A stretch of DNA of 64,000 bases from Tipula vernalis (GCA_958295665.1 OY282560.1:144948091-145012090), one strand, 5' to 3'. Positions 31,535 to 42,880 are shown, numbered from the stretch's first letter. Translations and numbers: made by a program. Notes: a model not told the origin generated them from the letters alone.

Positions 31535-32511
31535 AAATTTTTGTCAACATTTTTTGAGTGTTCCTCAAAATGTTCGCACCCCATCACACATTGTTTTGCG
31601 TTTTCACCGAATTTAAAATGAAAATAACAAATTTTAAATTTTGGATTCAGTTTTCGAATTGGTGATCGTGACGGACTTCGAAATTTTGACCGAGAATTTG
31701 GACGTGCACGAGAATTGCTACATAATTCTGCAATCATTCCTGTTAGTTTATCAATTTTGCTGTGCGTCTCTGCTTTATAATGTTTCAGTTCTGTATTTTC
31801 TGTTGTAGAATCTGATATGCTGTTGATGTTTAATGAGTTTGTCATCGTCTCCAAAATATTGTCTGCTCGAGTGGCTAATATTGCTAGTGAAACGTCATTT
31901 TCAAATGGAGTCAGTATCATCTGTATTTGTGCTGGAAGTCGTTTCATCCATAGTTGTCGTATTGCGTTGTCATCGAAAACTGTTCCCGCGTTCAGTCTGA
32001 ATTTATTGAGTAGCATGGATGGTTTCTGGTCTCCGAGAGTAAGTCCGTGTAAAACATTATTTAATTTCGTCCGTTCCGTCTCTCCTAACACTCGTACAAC
32101 TTCCTCCTTGAACGCAGTGTAAGGAGTAGTCTTTTTGTCCCGTAGTATTATATTTCCAAAAGTGTCGTGATGTCGTGCGTCTAAAGCTGCGAGTGCGGGT
32201 GCGTATTTTGTCTGTTCCGTGGTAATGTTTGCTAACAGGAATGACTGCTCTAATATCGAAAACCAAATGACCGGATTTTGACTGTATAGGTGTTGTGGAG
32301 GTCTAAACGCTACATGTGCGATATTTGTCACATTAGCTGGTATTGATGTTATAACTGGAGGTGGAGAATTGGTTGATGGGCTTGGACCTTCCTCAGCACT
32401 GTTATCATCGATTGTCAGTTGTTGTCGTAGTGCGTCTATTAAAGCCAAAATTTCTTCGTTAGTCATGGTTCTGTCTGGTGTGTTATCTATTTGAGGAGTA
32501 TTGGGATCCAT
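31528..32511 (-). CDS. gag of the CsRn1-type element with CHCC zinc motif
   Basis: A complete 327-codon frame from a true ATG ([11 protein letters not shown]). The middle shows the Ty3/gypsy capsid pattern: [37 protein letters not shown], and [13 protein letters not shown]. An Arg/Ser-rich stretch ([13 protein letters not shown]) leads to [17 protein letters not shown], spacing C-x2-H-x9-C-x3-C: the order Cys-His-Cys-Cys instead of the usual CCHC knuckle, diagnostic of the CsRn1 clade. Gag forms the virus-like particle that packages the RNA. The frame ends TGC TAG right after a slippery heptamer, leading into pol. No damage is visible in gag. Confidence 0.93.
   Translation of the reverse strand: MDPNTPQIDNTPDRTMTNEEILALIDALRQQLTIDDNSAEEGPSPSTNSPPPVITSIPANVTNIAHVAFRPPQHLYSQNPVIWFSILEQSFLLANITTEQTKYAPALAALDARHHDTFGNIILRDKKTTPYTAFKEEVVRVLGETERTKLNNVLHGLTLGDQKPSMLLNKFRLNAGTVFDDNAIRQLWMKRLPAQIQMILTPFENDVSLAILATRADNILETMTNSLNINSISDSTTENTELKHYKAETHSKIDKLTGMIAELCSNSRARPNSRSKFRSPSRSPIRKLNPKFKICYFHFKFGENAKQCVMGCEHFEEHSKNVDKNFC
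31534..31540 (-). promoter_or_regulatory. -1 ribosomal frameshift heptamer A AAT TTT at the gag end
   Basis: In the gag frame the minus strand reads AAA AAT TTT TGC TAG. The heptamer A AAT TTT has the X XXY YYZ form used for simultaneous slippage. It lies one codon before the gag stop (31528-31530), and pol is exactly in the -1 frame. A downstream stimulatory structure was not verified. Confidence 0.7.
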
Positions 32512-33334
32512 AATTTTTTTAAAAATAAAAATAAATTTAACACGAACAAAAATTTTTTAAATAGGTGAGAAAATGGTGATAATTGTGGACAGTGAAACAA
32601 ACGAGGTAAAAATAATATTGTGAACTGACGACAAATGAGTAAACCAACAAATAAACGACACCAAAATAATATTGATTTTTCGTTTTTTTTTTTTTTAATT
32701 TTTTAACATGTAGTTCTTTAAAATTTGGAATACTCACGGTTCTCCTCCTTTCGTCGTGTACGCTTTTTGGTTAGTGATGATGTCTTCCTTGTGCGACCTT
32801 GCACGGCTAAACAACAAAAACTCTTTTAGCTTACCACGGGTGGGGGCCAGAACTGTTTATGTATTAACTACACTGAATATTTCGGTTGACCGCTTACCAC
32901 TGGTGGGAGCTATGTCGTCAATGCAATATTCAGATGTTTGGTGTCTGGAAAATGGTTGATTTAAACTCGCTGTTATTAGCAGTTTAGTTGTTGATTTATA
33001 GCGATGTTTTGGCTGGCCGATATAGCTAAACGGTATTGTTGTTTAAAACGGCTTTGCTGGCTATTATGCTGAATTGCTGGTTAACGGCTTTGCTGGTTAT
33101 TATGCTGTATTGCTGGTTAACGGCTTTGCTGATTGTTGTGCTGTATTGCTGGTTAACGGCTTTGCTGATTATTGTGCTGTATTGCTGGTTAACGGCTTTG
33201 CTGGTTGTTATGCTGTATTGCTGGTTAACGGCTTTGCTGATTGTTGTGCTGTATTGCTGGTTAATACGGTTTTGCTGATTGCTGGTTATTATGCAGTTGT
33301 TCTGCTTGTTCTTTGGTTGGTTGCGTTTTTTGAT
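32512..33334 (-). other. leader (5' UTR) of the CsRn1-type element
   Basis: About 820 bp between the PBS and the gag ATG, containing the 36-bp repeat array and no supported coding frame; frames read through the repeat only because 36 is a multiple of three. Confidence 0.8.
33045..33268. repeat. 36-bp tandem repeat in the element leader, about 6 copies
   Basis: The anchor TTAACGG recurs at 33081, 33117, 33153, 33189, 33225 and (as TTAATACGG) 33261, exactly 36 bp apart. Unit core: GCTGTATTGCTGGTTAACGG. Copies differ by one or two bases (GGTTATTATG / GATTGTTGTG). Confidence 0.95.
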
Positions 33335-33348
33335 CTTTGGGGTCACCA
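33335..33348 (-). promoter_or_regulatory. primer binding site, tRNA-Trp type
   Basis: TGGTGACCCCAAAG on the minus strand, four bases after the 5' LTR. TGGTGACCCC is complementary to the 3' end of tryptophan tRNA, the primer known for CsRn1-clade elements. Confidence 0.8.
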
Positions 33349-33352
33349 GTTA

Positions 33353-33762
33353 TGGGGTATTAATAAACTTTTATTTGATTATTAAAACACACCATAAATT
33401 TTATTTATTTAAATAAATCTTTATTATTTATTATATTTATTTAATGTATTTTTAAAAAGAACGTTATAACACTTAAATATGCATATCGTTCATACTATAT
33501 TTATATTTATTTATTTTTAGTACATATAGTAATGAACTGCATATTTCGAATCTCTATTTTCAACTCCTTGTTTATTTTCAAACAAAATGTTTTGTTCGGT
33601 AAAAAAGCTATGTTTTTATGAACACTGCGTTTAGGGGAGAATGTAAGCGTTCCATATTTTATTGAACTCTATGATTGCTTCTATTTGTTTACTCACTTGT
33701 TGACAATACGAATCTGAACAAATAATTTTTGGATAGGATTTATTTAGGAATATATCACCACA
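33353..33762 (-). repeat. 5' LTR of the CsRn1-type element
   Basis: Matches 27831-28240 over 410 bp, TG...CA ended, followed on the plus strand by TGTCTA. Would hold promoter and polyadenylation signals of the element; AATAAA-like sequence occurs several times. Confidence 0.93.
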
Positions 33763-34745
33763 TGTCTATGCAGATATAGGAATATATTGCCCCCTGACAT
33801 ACTGTTGACCCGTAAGTGTTGCTTGAGATAGTTGTAGGTTTTCCGCAATCGTTCAGAAGGTTTTTGATTAGAAATATCGTTAAAAAACTGCTGACATTCA
33901 AATGCCCTTTTATCACCAATAGCCTGATTAGAAAGTGCTCTGGCATTTTTTAATTTAATATGCGCGACCTGATCACGGGGGTGAGCATTCTTCTGATATA
34001 AAGCAATTTTTAAACGTGCTAGTGCCCGCCTTGTTCTAGACGTGTGGGAATTGTGATTTGCAATGGTTTGATGTGCTGCTATTTTAATGCAATCCACCAT
34101 TTCCTTCCATTTATTTGTACCCACCCGTACACATATTTTTACTGATGTATGTATTTGTTAGGAGATCCTGATATTGCTTACATATTCCCTCATCTTGTAA
34201 CAAGTTCAGATTTAGTGACTTATATTCGTATAAGGAAGCTGGATGTGTAGTCGTTGACTTGGTCATAGACTGATTTATATTTTTATACCCCTTCCTTAGC
34301 TAGATCCCCATTAAACGATGGTCACTTATGGAATGATGGTATGTATCTGCTAGGATTGAATTGACATAAATAGACTGGTTCCTTTTTCGCGTTAAAATGT
34401 GATCAATTTGCGAAAATGATTTCCCATCAGTCCAGGTAGTGGTGGTTTGTCTTCTTCCTTTTGTTGTTGATATGAATAGTTGCCCTAATTTTGCAAGCAA
34501 CACTAGCGCAACACCATTTTCATTTGATTCTCGATGGAGGTGTCTCTTGAACCAATATGAGCATTAAAATCTCCCAATAAGATTAGATCTCTTGATTGAG
34601 GACACCGATCCACTATTGACTGCAACTTTGAAAAAATCCTTGTAGCAAGTTTACGGTTATATATATTTGTTTGTGATGGTACATACACCGAAATCCGAAG
34701 AAATTCCCCAAAAGGAGGGCAATTGACTAATATTGACATGATTAG
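33763..34745 (-). pseudogene. second copy of the OTU-LINE family, endonuclease and linker part
   Basis: Continuation of the copy split by the LTR element. In LINE order: endonuclease pieces LLGDFNAHIGSRD and ISVYVPSQTNIYNRKLATRI (34503-34739), TTTWTDGKSFSQIDHILTRK and SISDHRLMGI (34300-34503), then the linker RTRRALARLKIALYQKNAHP (33744-34124). Each has a close counterpart in the intact frame at 11.9-12.7 kb. Frames are broken near 34503 and 34290. The OTU part is missing; the copy stops near 34745, next to a PIF/Harbinger scrap. Confidence 0.87.
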
Positions 34746-34760
34746 CGTGTAGTGGACATT

Positions 34761-34976
34761 TTATGCGGATGTGCTTCCCGTCGATACACCTACTGTGTTG
34801 TGTATTTTAGTATTTTTGAAGAAGTCTTCGGCAATTGTTTTCCATTCTCTTTCCGTTGGTGGAGGCAAGTAAATCTTGCTCAATTCGTCCCATATAAGTC
34901 CCTTATAAGTTCCATTCTTGCTTCTATGACATGTGGTTTTTGCCCAATTCCAATCGGTTTGCTTTGCGTGATGCAT
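34761..34976 (-). pseudogene. PIF/Harbinger transposase scrap
   Basis: A 71-codon frame containing LIWDELSKIYLPPPTEREWK and TIAEDFF...HNTVGV. The order of a short helix, (L)PPPTExxWKxIAxxF and C/N-x-G-x matches HARBI1-like transposases just before the first catalytic Asp; here the segment after GV reads STGSTSA, so the Asp is not found. Very short, hence only moderately certain. Confidence 0.5.
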
Positions 34977-35012
34977 TCAAAGGAGGTTTCTTTAGGAGTT
35001 TTTTCAAGTTAA

Positions 35013-35929
35013 GATAAATGTAATTAAAATAAAACAGGGACGAATCAAATAAATTATTTATTTAAACTTACAGCGCACAATGCGGTCTCTTTGCCATTTT
35101 TTATGTTTATTTTATATATTTTAGTAATTTATTTGTATTTAATTTGTTTTTGATATTCAAAAACATTTACTTACTACGTATTTTAAACTGTATGTCATAC
35201 AAATTGAAAGTCGTCAAAAAGTAATATCGTAAACTGCCTTTTCACCAAGCATCTGTGAGAAAATAGCGAAAGCTTCAAAATTTGAAAAATTTACTTTGAA
35301 AAGTCTTCTGAGGCACACAGCATAAACCTATATTACATTATTTACAAATATATCAAAATCATTCCCTCAAACTTTAAAGCTGGAAACACATGAGCTGAAT
35401 TTCTGCTAGCCGCGCTGACGACAGAAATTTGGGTGAACTACATGAACATCTTTTTTGACAAGCAGATTTTTTTTTTTTAGTACAATTTTTTTAAATCAAT
35501 GATGCCTCATTTTGTCACAAATTAATCCAATTTTATCCTCCATTTTGGCACTTGTCACACAAAACTATTTTGTGTCAACAAATTAAAAAAATTGATTGAA
35601 AAATAAAAAGTATTCAAATTGTACTAGATTTGTTTTCTTTTACGTAATGTAGCCTACTGATTCGCAGCTAAATTAGAAATAGAGACAACTTGCAGAATCC
35701 TATGTGACAAGCAGAATCCATGTATTTCATTCCATTTAAACTAGTGTTTTCTTTCTCTGGAGTCCCGGTAAAAAAAAAAGCAGCCGATGGAAATAAATCA
35801 GACCAAGTGAAAGAAACGATAAATCCGTTTAAAGATATATCTGAAACCGAATGGAGCAATTAGCAATGGAGAATTAAGCATCTTGGTATTATAAATATAG
35901 ACGAGGAAAAAATTAAGATAGGTGAAACT
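35013..35929. other. mostly unrecognised; possible additional coding scrap at 35740-35870
   Basis: A plus-strand frame with KSDQVKETINPFKDISETEW ends at 35865, followed by a frame with IINIDEEKIKIGETVAQL. They lie directly upstream of the USP8-like pseudogene and may belong to its N-terminal part or to another source; not identified. Confidence 0.3.
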
Positions 35930-37730
35930 GTTGCACAGTTATCAAGTACCTTAACTCCCCGCGTGATAAGGATATATGGAAAAACAGGGGACTAATGCAA
36001 AACGTAATCATTTTTGATTGGAATACCAAAGAAGATGAACCGATTATTGATTCACCACTACACCTGCATCGTTGAAATTTTTAAAAGGTGGTTATGAAAA
36101 ATGTCTTACTCGATTTCCACAACATGCGTCGAAATCAAACGTTAAATTACCGCCTAGAATTTGTCCACCTAAAGAAGAAGAAAACGAGTATCCTTCGATT
36201 AATGATATAATAATGAAAGAAGAAACGTTTAATGTACAAGTAAAAAATGTTTCAGTCCTAGAAACAAATGAGCGAATTTTTTGAGAAGCGTGAAGTATTG
36301 GCCATTGAATGGGTAAATATAGAGAATAAAACAGGCACTAATTGAGGCAATAAAACAGGCGCTAATTGAGCAAGAAGTTACTCAAGAAGAACAGATCAAG
36401 GAAAAAATTATTGAAAATGTGACAAAATTAGAATATGAGGTGATGCAGGTAGAGAATGCGGAACACGATATTGCAAACGGAAGCAAAATTCTAAGAGAAA
36501 AAACTAACGAAGAGCAAACAAATATTACAGAAGCTGTATCAACCGAAAAAATTAAACAAATTGAGGAAAAGGAACGCGAAGCACAAAAATGAAATGAAAT
36601 GAATGAAAAGTTGGCACAAGAAAAGCGATTATCGGAAACACGTGAGATAACACCAATTAAACCACCGGCAATAGATCCATCGCCGACCACGATGCCCTCT
36701 GATAACCAAAAAGAATAACAGCCAGTTTTGCCAACGCAACAAACAAATTTGGGAAATACTTGTTACATATACAACATTATACAATGCATTAGCAATATAA
36801 ACACTTTAACCATTTGCTTCCTAAGAAAAGTTTACAGGAAATCCATGGATAATCCCAAGATACCAGATAGTTTATTTACGGAGCATGTGGCGAATTTGGT
36901 ACGCGCTCTGTTGAGTGGGTAATATACAAAGCTCTCTCCGAAGATAACTTTGGAAATAGTTTTAAAAATGTATACTAACTTTGTTCCACATCAGGATGAG
37001 GGTGCCCATGAATTTCTACTTTTGTTATTAGATTCTATGCATAATGCTTTAAATGGAATGCCACAATAACCCTCGTCCCCTAAAGGCACTTCACCGCAAA
37101 AGGATTGGATGACTTTCATATATAGAAATGAAAGCATAATAACGAATATGTTTTATGGCCTATTGAAGAGTACTGTAAAATATAAGGCGTGTAGTTATGA
37201 GAATCCCAATTACGAGGAATTTAGTAATTTAAGCTTGGAGCTACCACTCAGGAAGATTAGTCAGCGTTATACACTTGCCGATTGTCTTAGTCTTTATTTT
37301 AAGGGTGAACTACTTGAGGACTGGAGATGGTGTCATTGTGGCCGAACCAAAGGTGCTGTTAAAAATGTAGATATTGTACGACTACCGTACCCGTTTCCAA
37401 AAAACTTGTAGAGGAGAATATAAGAAAATAGAAAATTTCATTGATTTTCCGTTAGAAAATTTACAAATGAAAAATTATACAGCACCTAGCGAAGTACATA
37501 ATATCCGTACACACTCAATGGTGAATATAAATTGTACGCCATCGCAAACCATTTCGGTACAATAAGAAACGATACGGCATGTTGTTATAATACTATTCAT
37601 AAAAGATGATATCGTTTTAATGATTATATTGTGACATTCGTGAGAAAAACGCAATTGGTATCAAGTGCGGCTTATGTTCTATTCTACACAAAATTACCCG
37701 ATTCAAAACCAACACCCAACCTGTAGGGAT
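35930..37730 (+). pseudogene. decayed intronless copy of a USP8-like ubiquitin-specific protease
   Basis: Fragments in order along the plus strand match the USP8 domain order. Rhodanese-like remnant (DIWKNRG near 35970, FDWNTKEDE, FLKGGYEKCLTRFPQH at 36075). A Lys/Glu-rich coiled-coil middle (36330-36600). The USP domain from 36725: NLGNTCYIYNIIQCI is the Cys box; then DEGAHEFLLLLLDSMHNAL, NMFYGLLKSTVKYKAC, a zinc ribbon remnant WRWCHCGR, IDFPLENL, and near the end YRFNDY and SSAAYVLFYTK. The His-box segment just before YRFNDY is degenerate with no GHY motif. Stops and frameshifts occur near 36286, 36591, 36716, 36922, 37066, 37410 and 37610. No introns are seen, and A-rich sequence follows at about 37812, consistent with a retrocopy. 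Functional USP8 removes ubiquitin from endosomal cargo; this copy cannot. Confidence 0.85.
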
Positions 37731-37734
37731 GATG

Positions 37735-39595
37735 AATGATAGTTTGTTATAAAGCCTAGGGAATATCTATATTTAATATGATAAAGCTTTGAGCTTTCAA
37801 ATTTATACAAATAAAAAAAAACTCAGGTTACAACAGGAATTAAATTAAATGTATGGAAAATTAAAGCCATACTTTTGTACTTTAAAGACAACCAATCCAA
37901 ATACAATTTCCGATAAAACCTAAAAATGTATTATTAAAATGTAAAAAGTCAACAATGGATTATATATCCCCGTCGATTTTTGGTAATTTATTTTTATTGA
38001 TTTCGACTTAAGTTTTCTTACCCACGATACGTTGAATAAATTGTCTTGCACACAACAACCAAACAGGTTAATTCATACCAACCACGCACAACTACAATGT
38101 ATACGATATAAATAAATTTGTAAATATTTCAAATGAAAATATTGTAAGAGTTAACATTCAGTATCAGAATCCTTTTCCTGTTTCCTATATTTGGTACTGT
38201 TTATATAGGACCCATATATGCTAATCAGAATTTTTACGGTATATCAGCAATTGAAAGTCTCAAGGACTAACTTTATGGAAATTGAGTAGCTTTTCTCTCA
38301 AATATACATATTTTATGAAGTTTCAATTGTATTGGTGTAAATATATTAAAGGGATGAGGTGATGAAATAAGGATTGCTGAAACGTGATCAGCTGTTCATT
38401 TACGTAATACATTTAAATATACCAAAGACGTTACCGCAATATTTGATATAAAATTTGTTTTCCCATCTTTTAAATGTCTTGATTTTTATTGAGATTGAAA
38501 AATGTCTAAATTTTTCGATTTCCCTCATATCCTTTCATTTTCCGATAGGTAAATTTTATTTTCACATATGTATGTCGTTCGTTCCATTGTACATGAATAT
38601 ATTCTCATGTGTAAAAACAAAATATTACGATATTTTTGAATTTCAATCATTAATTCAGTTGAATTGGACTGGTGTTAAGGACTGACAAGGGGGTTCAATC
38701 AAATCTCAAAATGATTGCCTTATAATTTCTATACATTTCCGATTAATAATAGATCATTGATTTGAATAAAATTTTATAGATAGTATTATTGAGATGCAGG
38801 AGTAGGCCTCTTTTGTACTTTATATTACGAACAAACATCAAATCAAAATGTTTTAATTTATTTCCGGCGACATGTAATGCATACTTACAACTAAATTTTA
38901 TAATTATTACTCTTTACAAATTAAGATCCCATCCTAAAAGGTTTCAGTTTGTTTTGTTTTAGTAAATTAACCTTATAAAGTTATAATAAAATCTTTTTAC
39001 CGTAATTTGCTGAGGTTGACAAAATTGTGAAGTTCTTTTTAAATTACCATTTTCATAGAAAAGCAAAAGATTTTACCTTTTCCTGAATTAATTCTTTTCT
39101 TCTTACTAACATTTTATTGAGTTTTTGATTTGTAAAACTAGAATGTTTTAAAAAAAAACTTTGTGCTTAAATATAGATTTACCTTAAAATAAGGGAAGCC
39201 AAGCGATAAGACCTTCCAAGTTTGTTGTTCGTTTCTATGATTTATAAAGTGCTTCATTGTTTTGTTTTTATTATCTTTACATATTTGGTACAAGAATTTT
39301 GCTTATTTTACGAAGAATTTTGGGAAAGATCTCATTTGTTTTATCTTTTACTTTAAGGTATCTAAATTCATTTTCTATCCAACAACAACTGTTAAACTAA
39401 GTAAAATTTTTAACTTTTATTTTTGTTGTATTTTCGTTTTTTAGTTTATTTGTATAGAAGCAAAATACCCACGTAGCATGGTGGCCAAGTTTATACAGTC
39501 AAATTTTCAAATTTTTGGTAGAAAACCAAATTACATTTTCATTTTGGTTTATATAATTTTCAATATTTTATAAAAAAATACCTTTTGGTAGAAGA
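37735..39595. other. AT-rich stretch, no gene seen
   Basis: Open frames here are short and low-complexity (Phe/Ile-rich translations of T-rich DNA). No RNA gene or inverted repeat of note was recognised. Confidence 0.55.
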
Positions 39596-39714
39596 AAGGG
39601 GCGGATTAACACCTAGGCACGGCCCTAGGGCCTGTCAATTTTGGGGCCCCGTAAATTTCGTGCTCTATTATTGGGGTAGCCGTTGTTTTTTCAGAGCCAC
39701 CATACTACGTTTCG

Positions 39715-39890
39715 GAAGATAGGCTACTGCCGACAATGACTAACTGGAATGTTTTTCCAAATTCGCTCAATATTTTGTAACAGTTCGTCTGAACTCCTGG
39801 AACTTTTCTTTGTTAATTTTCGCTTAACTTCTGTCCAAAAGTTTTTTCGATTGGATTAATTTCAGGCCTTTGCGGTCACCATTCCAAAAA
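39715..39890 (-). pseudogene. Tc1-type transposase C-terminal scrap
   Basis: The reverse complement gives RPEINPIEKTF, then after a one-base shift VKRKLTKKSSRSSDELLQNI and IWKNIP, the characteristic Tc1 end (NPIE..W..VK). The Glu of NPIE is kept, upstream catalytic residues are gone. Its frame differs in sequence from the scrap at 14.9 kb, so these are two families. Confidence 0.7.
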
Positions 39891-40207
39891 ACATTTATTT
39901 GGTTATTTGGTTTTTGGATATTTAGTTTATTTGGTTAATAATTGTAAATATTGGTCGAAAGCCGCGCCGCCAAAAAATGCTCCACAAACCATAAACCGAC
40001 CCAAGCAGATACTTCAATTCGTTATTCGAGGGGACTTTTCTCAAAACACCAATGATTTGTGCAAGTGTATTTCACGACATTTATCTTTCGATTTAAGTTT
40101 TGTTTGGAAGCAATTGGCTCTCCAGATTCAAAGATCCGACAGCCGACGTCCAATGAACTATTTATTAAATTTTTTGAAAAAAATCACGAAGAATTAAGGT
40201 CGAGTTA

Positions 40208-40783
40208 CAATGAATCCATCTCGTTTCATTCCATTGTTCTCCGTCTCGTCTTTTCCGTTTGTTGGTTACATTGCATCCGTTCCGTCTGTTTAAACTGACA
40301 TTTGAAAAACAAATGAATGACTCTAAAATCTTTAGAAATTCTCTTTGATTTATACGTTTTGTACAAACAATATTATAGAATTTATAAGAAAAAAGAAGAT
40401 GGTGGGTCCATTAAATCTGGATAGGGACGAATCCGGGTATTTTAAGACGAGCTTTCTCCAAATGAAAGAGTTAGATAGTGAAGAATTCTTCATTTAATTT
40501 TTAACAATTTAATATTTGTTGCTAATGTTTTCAAATAATCGAAAGTCCCTATTTAGTTACAGCCTACTTCTCACGTTGTCAAAAAAAAAATTAATTTGAT
40601 TTGTTTGGCTAAGATGTTTTGTCTTTCCGTAAATTCTAAACTTTTTGAAAAACCGGATGAGCTCGTCCGTCTCTTACCATTATATTATAACAAACCGTTC
40701 CGTTTCTTCATACAAAATGTACAGAAAATGTCTAAAACTACTTTGGACGGAGAAGCGGAACGGAATGGGACGGATCCTAAATA
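40208..40783. mobile_element. MITE candidate with imperfect ~35-bp inverted ends
   Basis: GAATCCATCTCGTTTCATTC...TCTCCGTC at the left returns inverted at the right as GGACGGAGAAGCGGAACGGA...GGATCC, about 70-75 percent alike. CCGTTCCG-like words recur inside at 40271 and 40697. No coding sequence of note. Older than the MITE at 18.6 kb judging from divergence of its ends. Confidence 0.4.
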
Positions 40784-41025
40784 ATTGTCAATCCATTCAA
40801 ATTTAAATTTCTCTTGCTATAGGGTTAGCTCTGCTTATCGATTATGTGTCTATCTTATAGCAAGTTTCAGTGTTGCAGTTGCGATGAAACGTGATTATGT
40901 ATAAGCAGTACGAGAACCCAAAATGTGTTATATAAATAATATTCTTTGCTGCGTGGCAATCGAAATTCGAAATCAACAATTTTCATACATAATATTACGT
41001 TATGGCGTAGCCTAAAAAAAAATAT

Positions 41026-42472
41026 TAAATTGATTTTTTCGGCTTTTTATAGACAAATATATTAATTGTTCATGACATTCCCAATATTTTCGATTTGGTA
41101 AATCAGAAAAATTAAGAGGAATCTCTCATAATATATCTACTGAAAAAAGCAGAAATATCATTCCCCCTCGCCGTACTTTAGCCCAAAGGCCAAGAATTAT
41201 ACAAATGTATTCCTCTTCAAAAATGAGAACCTTCCTTGAGTTCCTATATGTTGGTAGTTTGGTTTCGTACTGAAAAGTTGGTCTACTCATCAGGTAGCTA
41301 CGACCAAACTACAAAAATACCAGCTGATCAAAAACAACATTCTTATGTATTTTAAAACAAATCTTTATTATCGCCTTCAAAATAGGCTCCTTTTGAGCCA
41401 ATTCAAGAATGCCAACGGTTAAACCATTTTTCCATACACATCTTATACTCCTCTGCCGGCCCTGTAGTTGCTTCAGCGAATTTTTTTTTATGGGTTCAAT
41501 CAATGGCGCGTTCCTCGGAACAGATATTTGAATTTCGGAAACACGAAAATGTGACAGGGAACCAAATCTGGCGAATACGGTGGCTGATGACTTTTATTTC
41601 GTGTTTGGCCAAAAATTCAGGCACAGTCAGGTTGGAATGTGACGGCGCATTATCGTGGTGACAAATCCATGAATTGTTTGCTCACAAATCCGGCCGTTTA
41701 CGACGAATTGCTTCTGAGCCAAGTAGTATGCTTTATTGACCGTTTGATCCTCTTCAACGAATTCATCGTGAACTACGATTTTTGAGCACAATTTTCTTTA
41801 CTTTTTCGATGTTATCGTCGTTGACAGAGTTGGATGGATGACTCGCATGAGGCAAGTTGTTTACGACCCACAGCCCTCACTGAAGGCTTTATGCCACTCA
41901 AATACTTGCGTTCTCTTGATAGAGTACACTTCAGTTGTCGTAATTCCATTAGAAACATAAAATTTTAAGCAAATTCTTTGTTCAATTTGTATCCATAGTA
42001 AAAATCCCCAGACAATCTTTTCGCGTCATAAACAAATGTCTGCCAAACTCACACTAATGGACGTATTCTGCTCAAACGTCACACGAATGTCAAAGAAGGT
42101 TGTACCAACCTAGGAAACAAAATGTATCGATTTGGTTTACGCGCGTGGTTTAAATGGATCAGCCCGGGTCAAATTTGATCAGATGGTTCAACTCTCGCCA
42201 TTCTCATTTTCCCCATTTTTCAGTAAGAAACCAAACTACTAACAAAAGAACTCAAGGGAAGTTTTCATTTTTGAAGAGTAATACATTTGTATAACTCTTG
42301 GCCCTTGGGCTAAAGTACGGCGAGGGGGGAATGATATTTCTACTTTTTTCAGTAGCTATGTTATGAGGGATTGGCCTCTTTATTTTTCTGATTTACCAAA
42401 TCGAAAATTTTGGGATTGTCATGAACAATTAATATATTTCTCTGTAAAAAGCCGAAAAAATCAATTGATTAT
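41026..42472. mobile_element. long-inverted-repeat element (~250-bp arms) split by a mariner
   Basis: The left arm, about 41026-41277 (TTGATTTTTTCGGCTTTTTA ... CCCTCGCCGTACTTTAGCCC ... TAGTTTGGTTTC), returns inverted at about 42224-42472 with roughly 85-90 percent identity. The inner ends of the arms are followed by a mariner-like transposase on the minus strand. The arms without the mariner would form an almost perfect hairpin, as in foldback-type or MITE elements. Confidence 0.8.
41292..42115 (-). pseudogene. mariner-like element with decayed, internally deleted transposase
   Basis: Minus-strand translation in order: ICLKFYVSNGITTTE and RTQVFEWHKAFSEGCGS (N-terminal helix-turn-helix region), DDNIEKVKKIVL, VVHDEFVEEDQTVNKAYYL, ICHHDNAPSHSNL (catalytic Asp) and PPYSPDLVPCHIFVFPKFKY, where His replaces the last catalytic Asp. 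At least two frameshifts and a stop are present, and a stretch between the HTH part and VVHDEF is deleted (first catalytic Asp lost). The 5' end TAGGTTGGTACAACCTTCTT at about 42095-42115 resembles mariner terminal repeats; the other end, near 41292 (CAGGTAGCTACGACCAAACT), is a weak match. Confidence 0.82.
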
Positions 42473-42506
42473 AGACAGAGAATTTAAACTCTTAAATAAA
42501 AAAATA

Positions 42507-42534
42507 CTAGTAATTACCCGTCAAAACTGACGGA
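42507..42534 (-). other. Helitron 3' terminus: 6-bp hairpin plus CTAG
   Basis: Minus strand: CCGTCAGTTTTGACGG then GTAATTACTAG; CTAG occupies 42507-42510. This structure ends rolling-circle transposition. Confidence 0.9.
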
Positions 42535-42880
42535 AGTTTCTGAAAACTCAATATATAGTAGTTCACATATTTATTTGCTTTTTATACTCCTTACTTCCCC
42601 TTCCTAAAAGATCGTAACATATTTCAAAACCCCTCCCTCTCCCAGGCGTAACATAAAAGTATTCACATTTTTAAATTATTTTAATCACGTGAAAGTGAAT
42701 TTTGCAATTAAGAAAACGGGCTATCAATGATATGATCTATGTTCACTCCTCCCTATCTTTAACAAATCGTAATAAATCATGAAGCCACCCCCATGAATCG
42801 TTACGTAATATGGCCCCATAGCCTGAAAAGTAAAATTTTTTTTTTTTTCCTGAAATAATACGAAATAAGGCAATTTAATG

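Larger units (their letters stand above)
27831..33762 (-). mobile_element. young CsRn1-type Ty3/gypsy retrotransposon, 5932 bp, with both LTRs
   Basis: Two 410-bp LTRs, about 2 differences between them, flanked by TGTCTA. In its own direction (minus) the element has 5' LTR, PBS matching a tRNA-Trp 3' end, a ~840-bp leader with 36-bp repeats, gag with a CHCC zinc motif, pol in the -1 frame, PPT and 3' LTR. The CHCC Gag motif together with a tRNA-Trp primer site are the hallmarks of the CsRn1 clade (relatives: Kabuki, Woot). The near-identical LTRs show a very recent insertion, yet the copy has a pol stop and an altered protease active site. Confidence 0.93.

Noticed and set aside
33026..33385. 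Open frames on both strands through the 36-bp repeats
   Set aside because: 36 is a multiple of three, so any stop-free frame stays open; the region is the leader of the retrotransposon.
39596..39660. GC-rich GGGGCGGATTAACACCTAGG as an hAT-type transposon end
   Set aside because: Only one end was seen, with no partner and no transposase.
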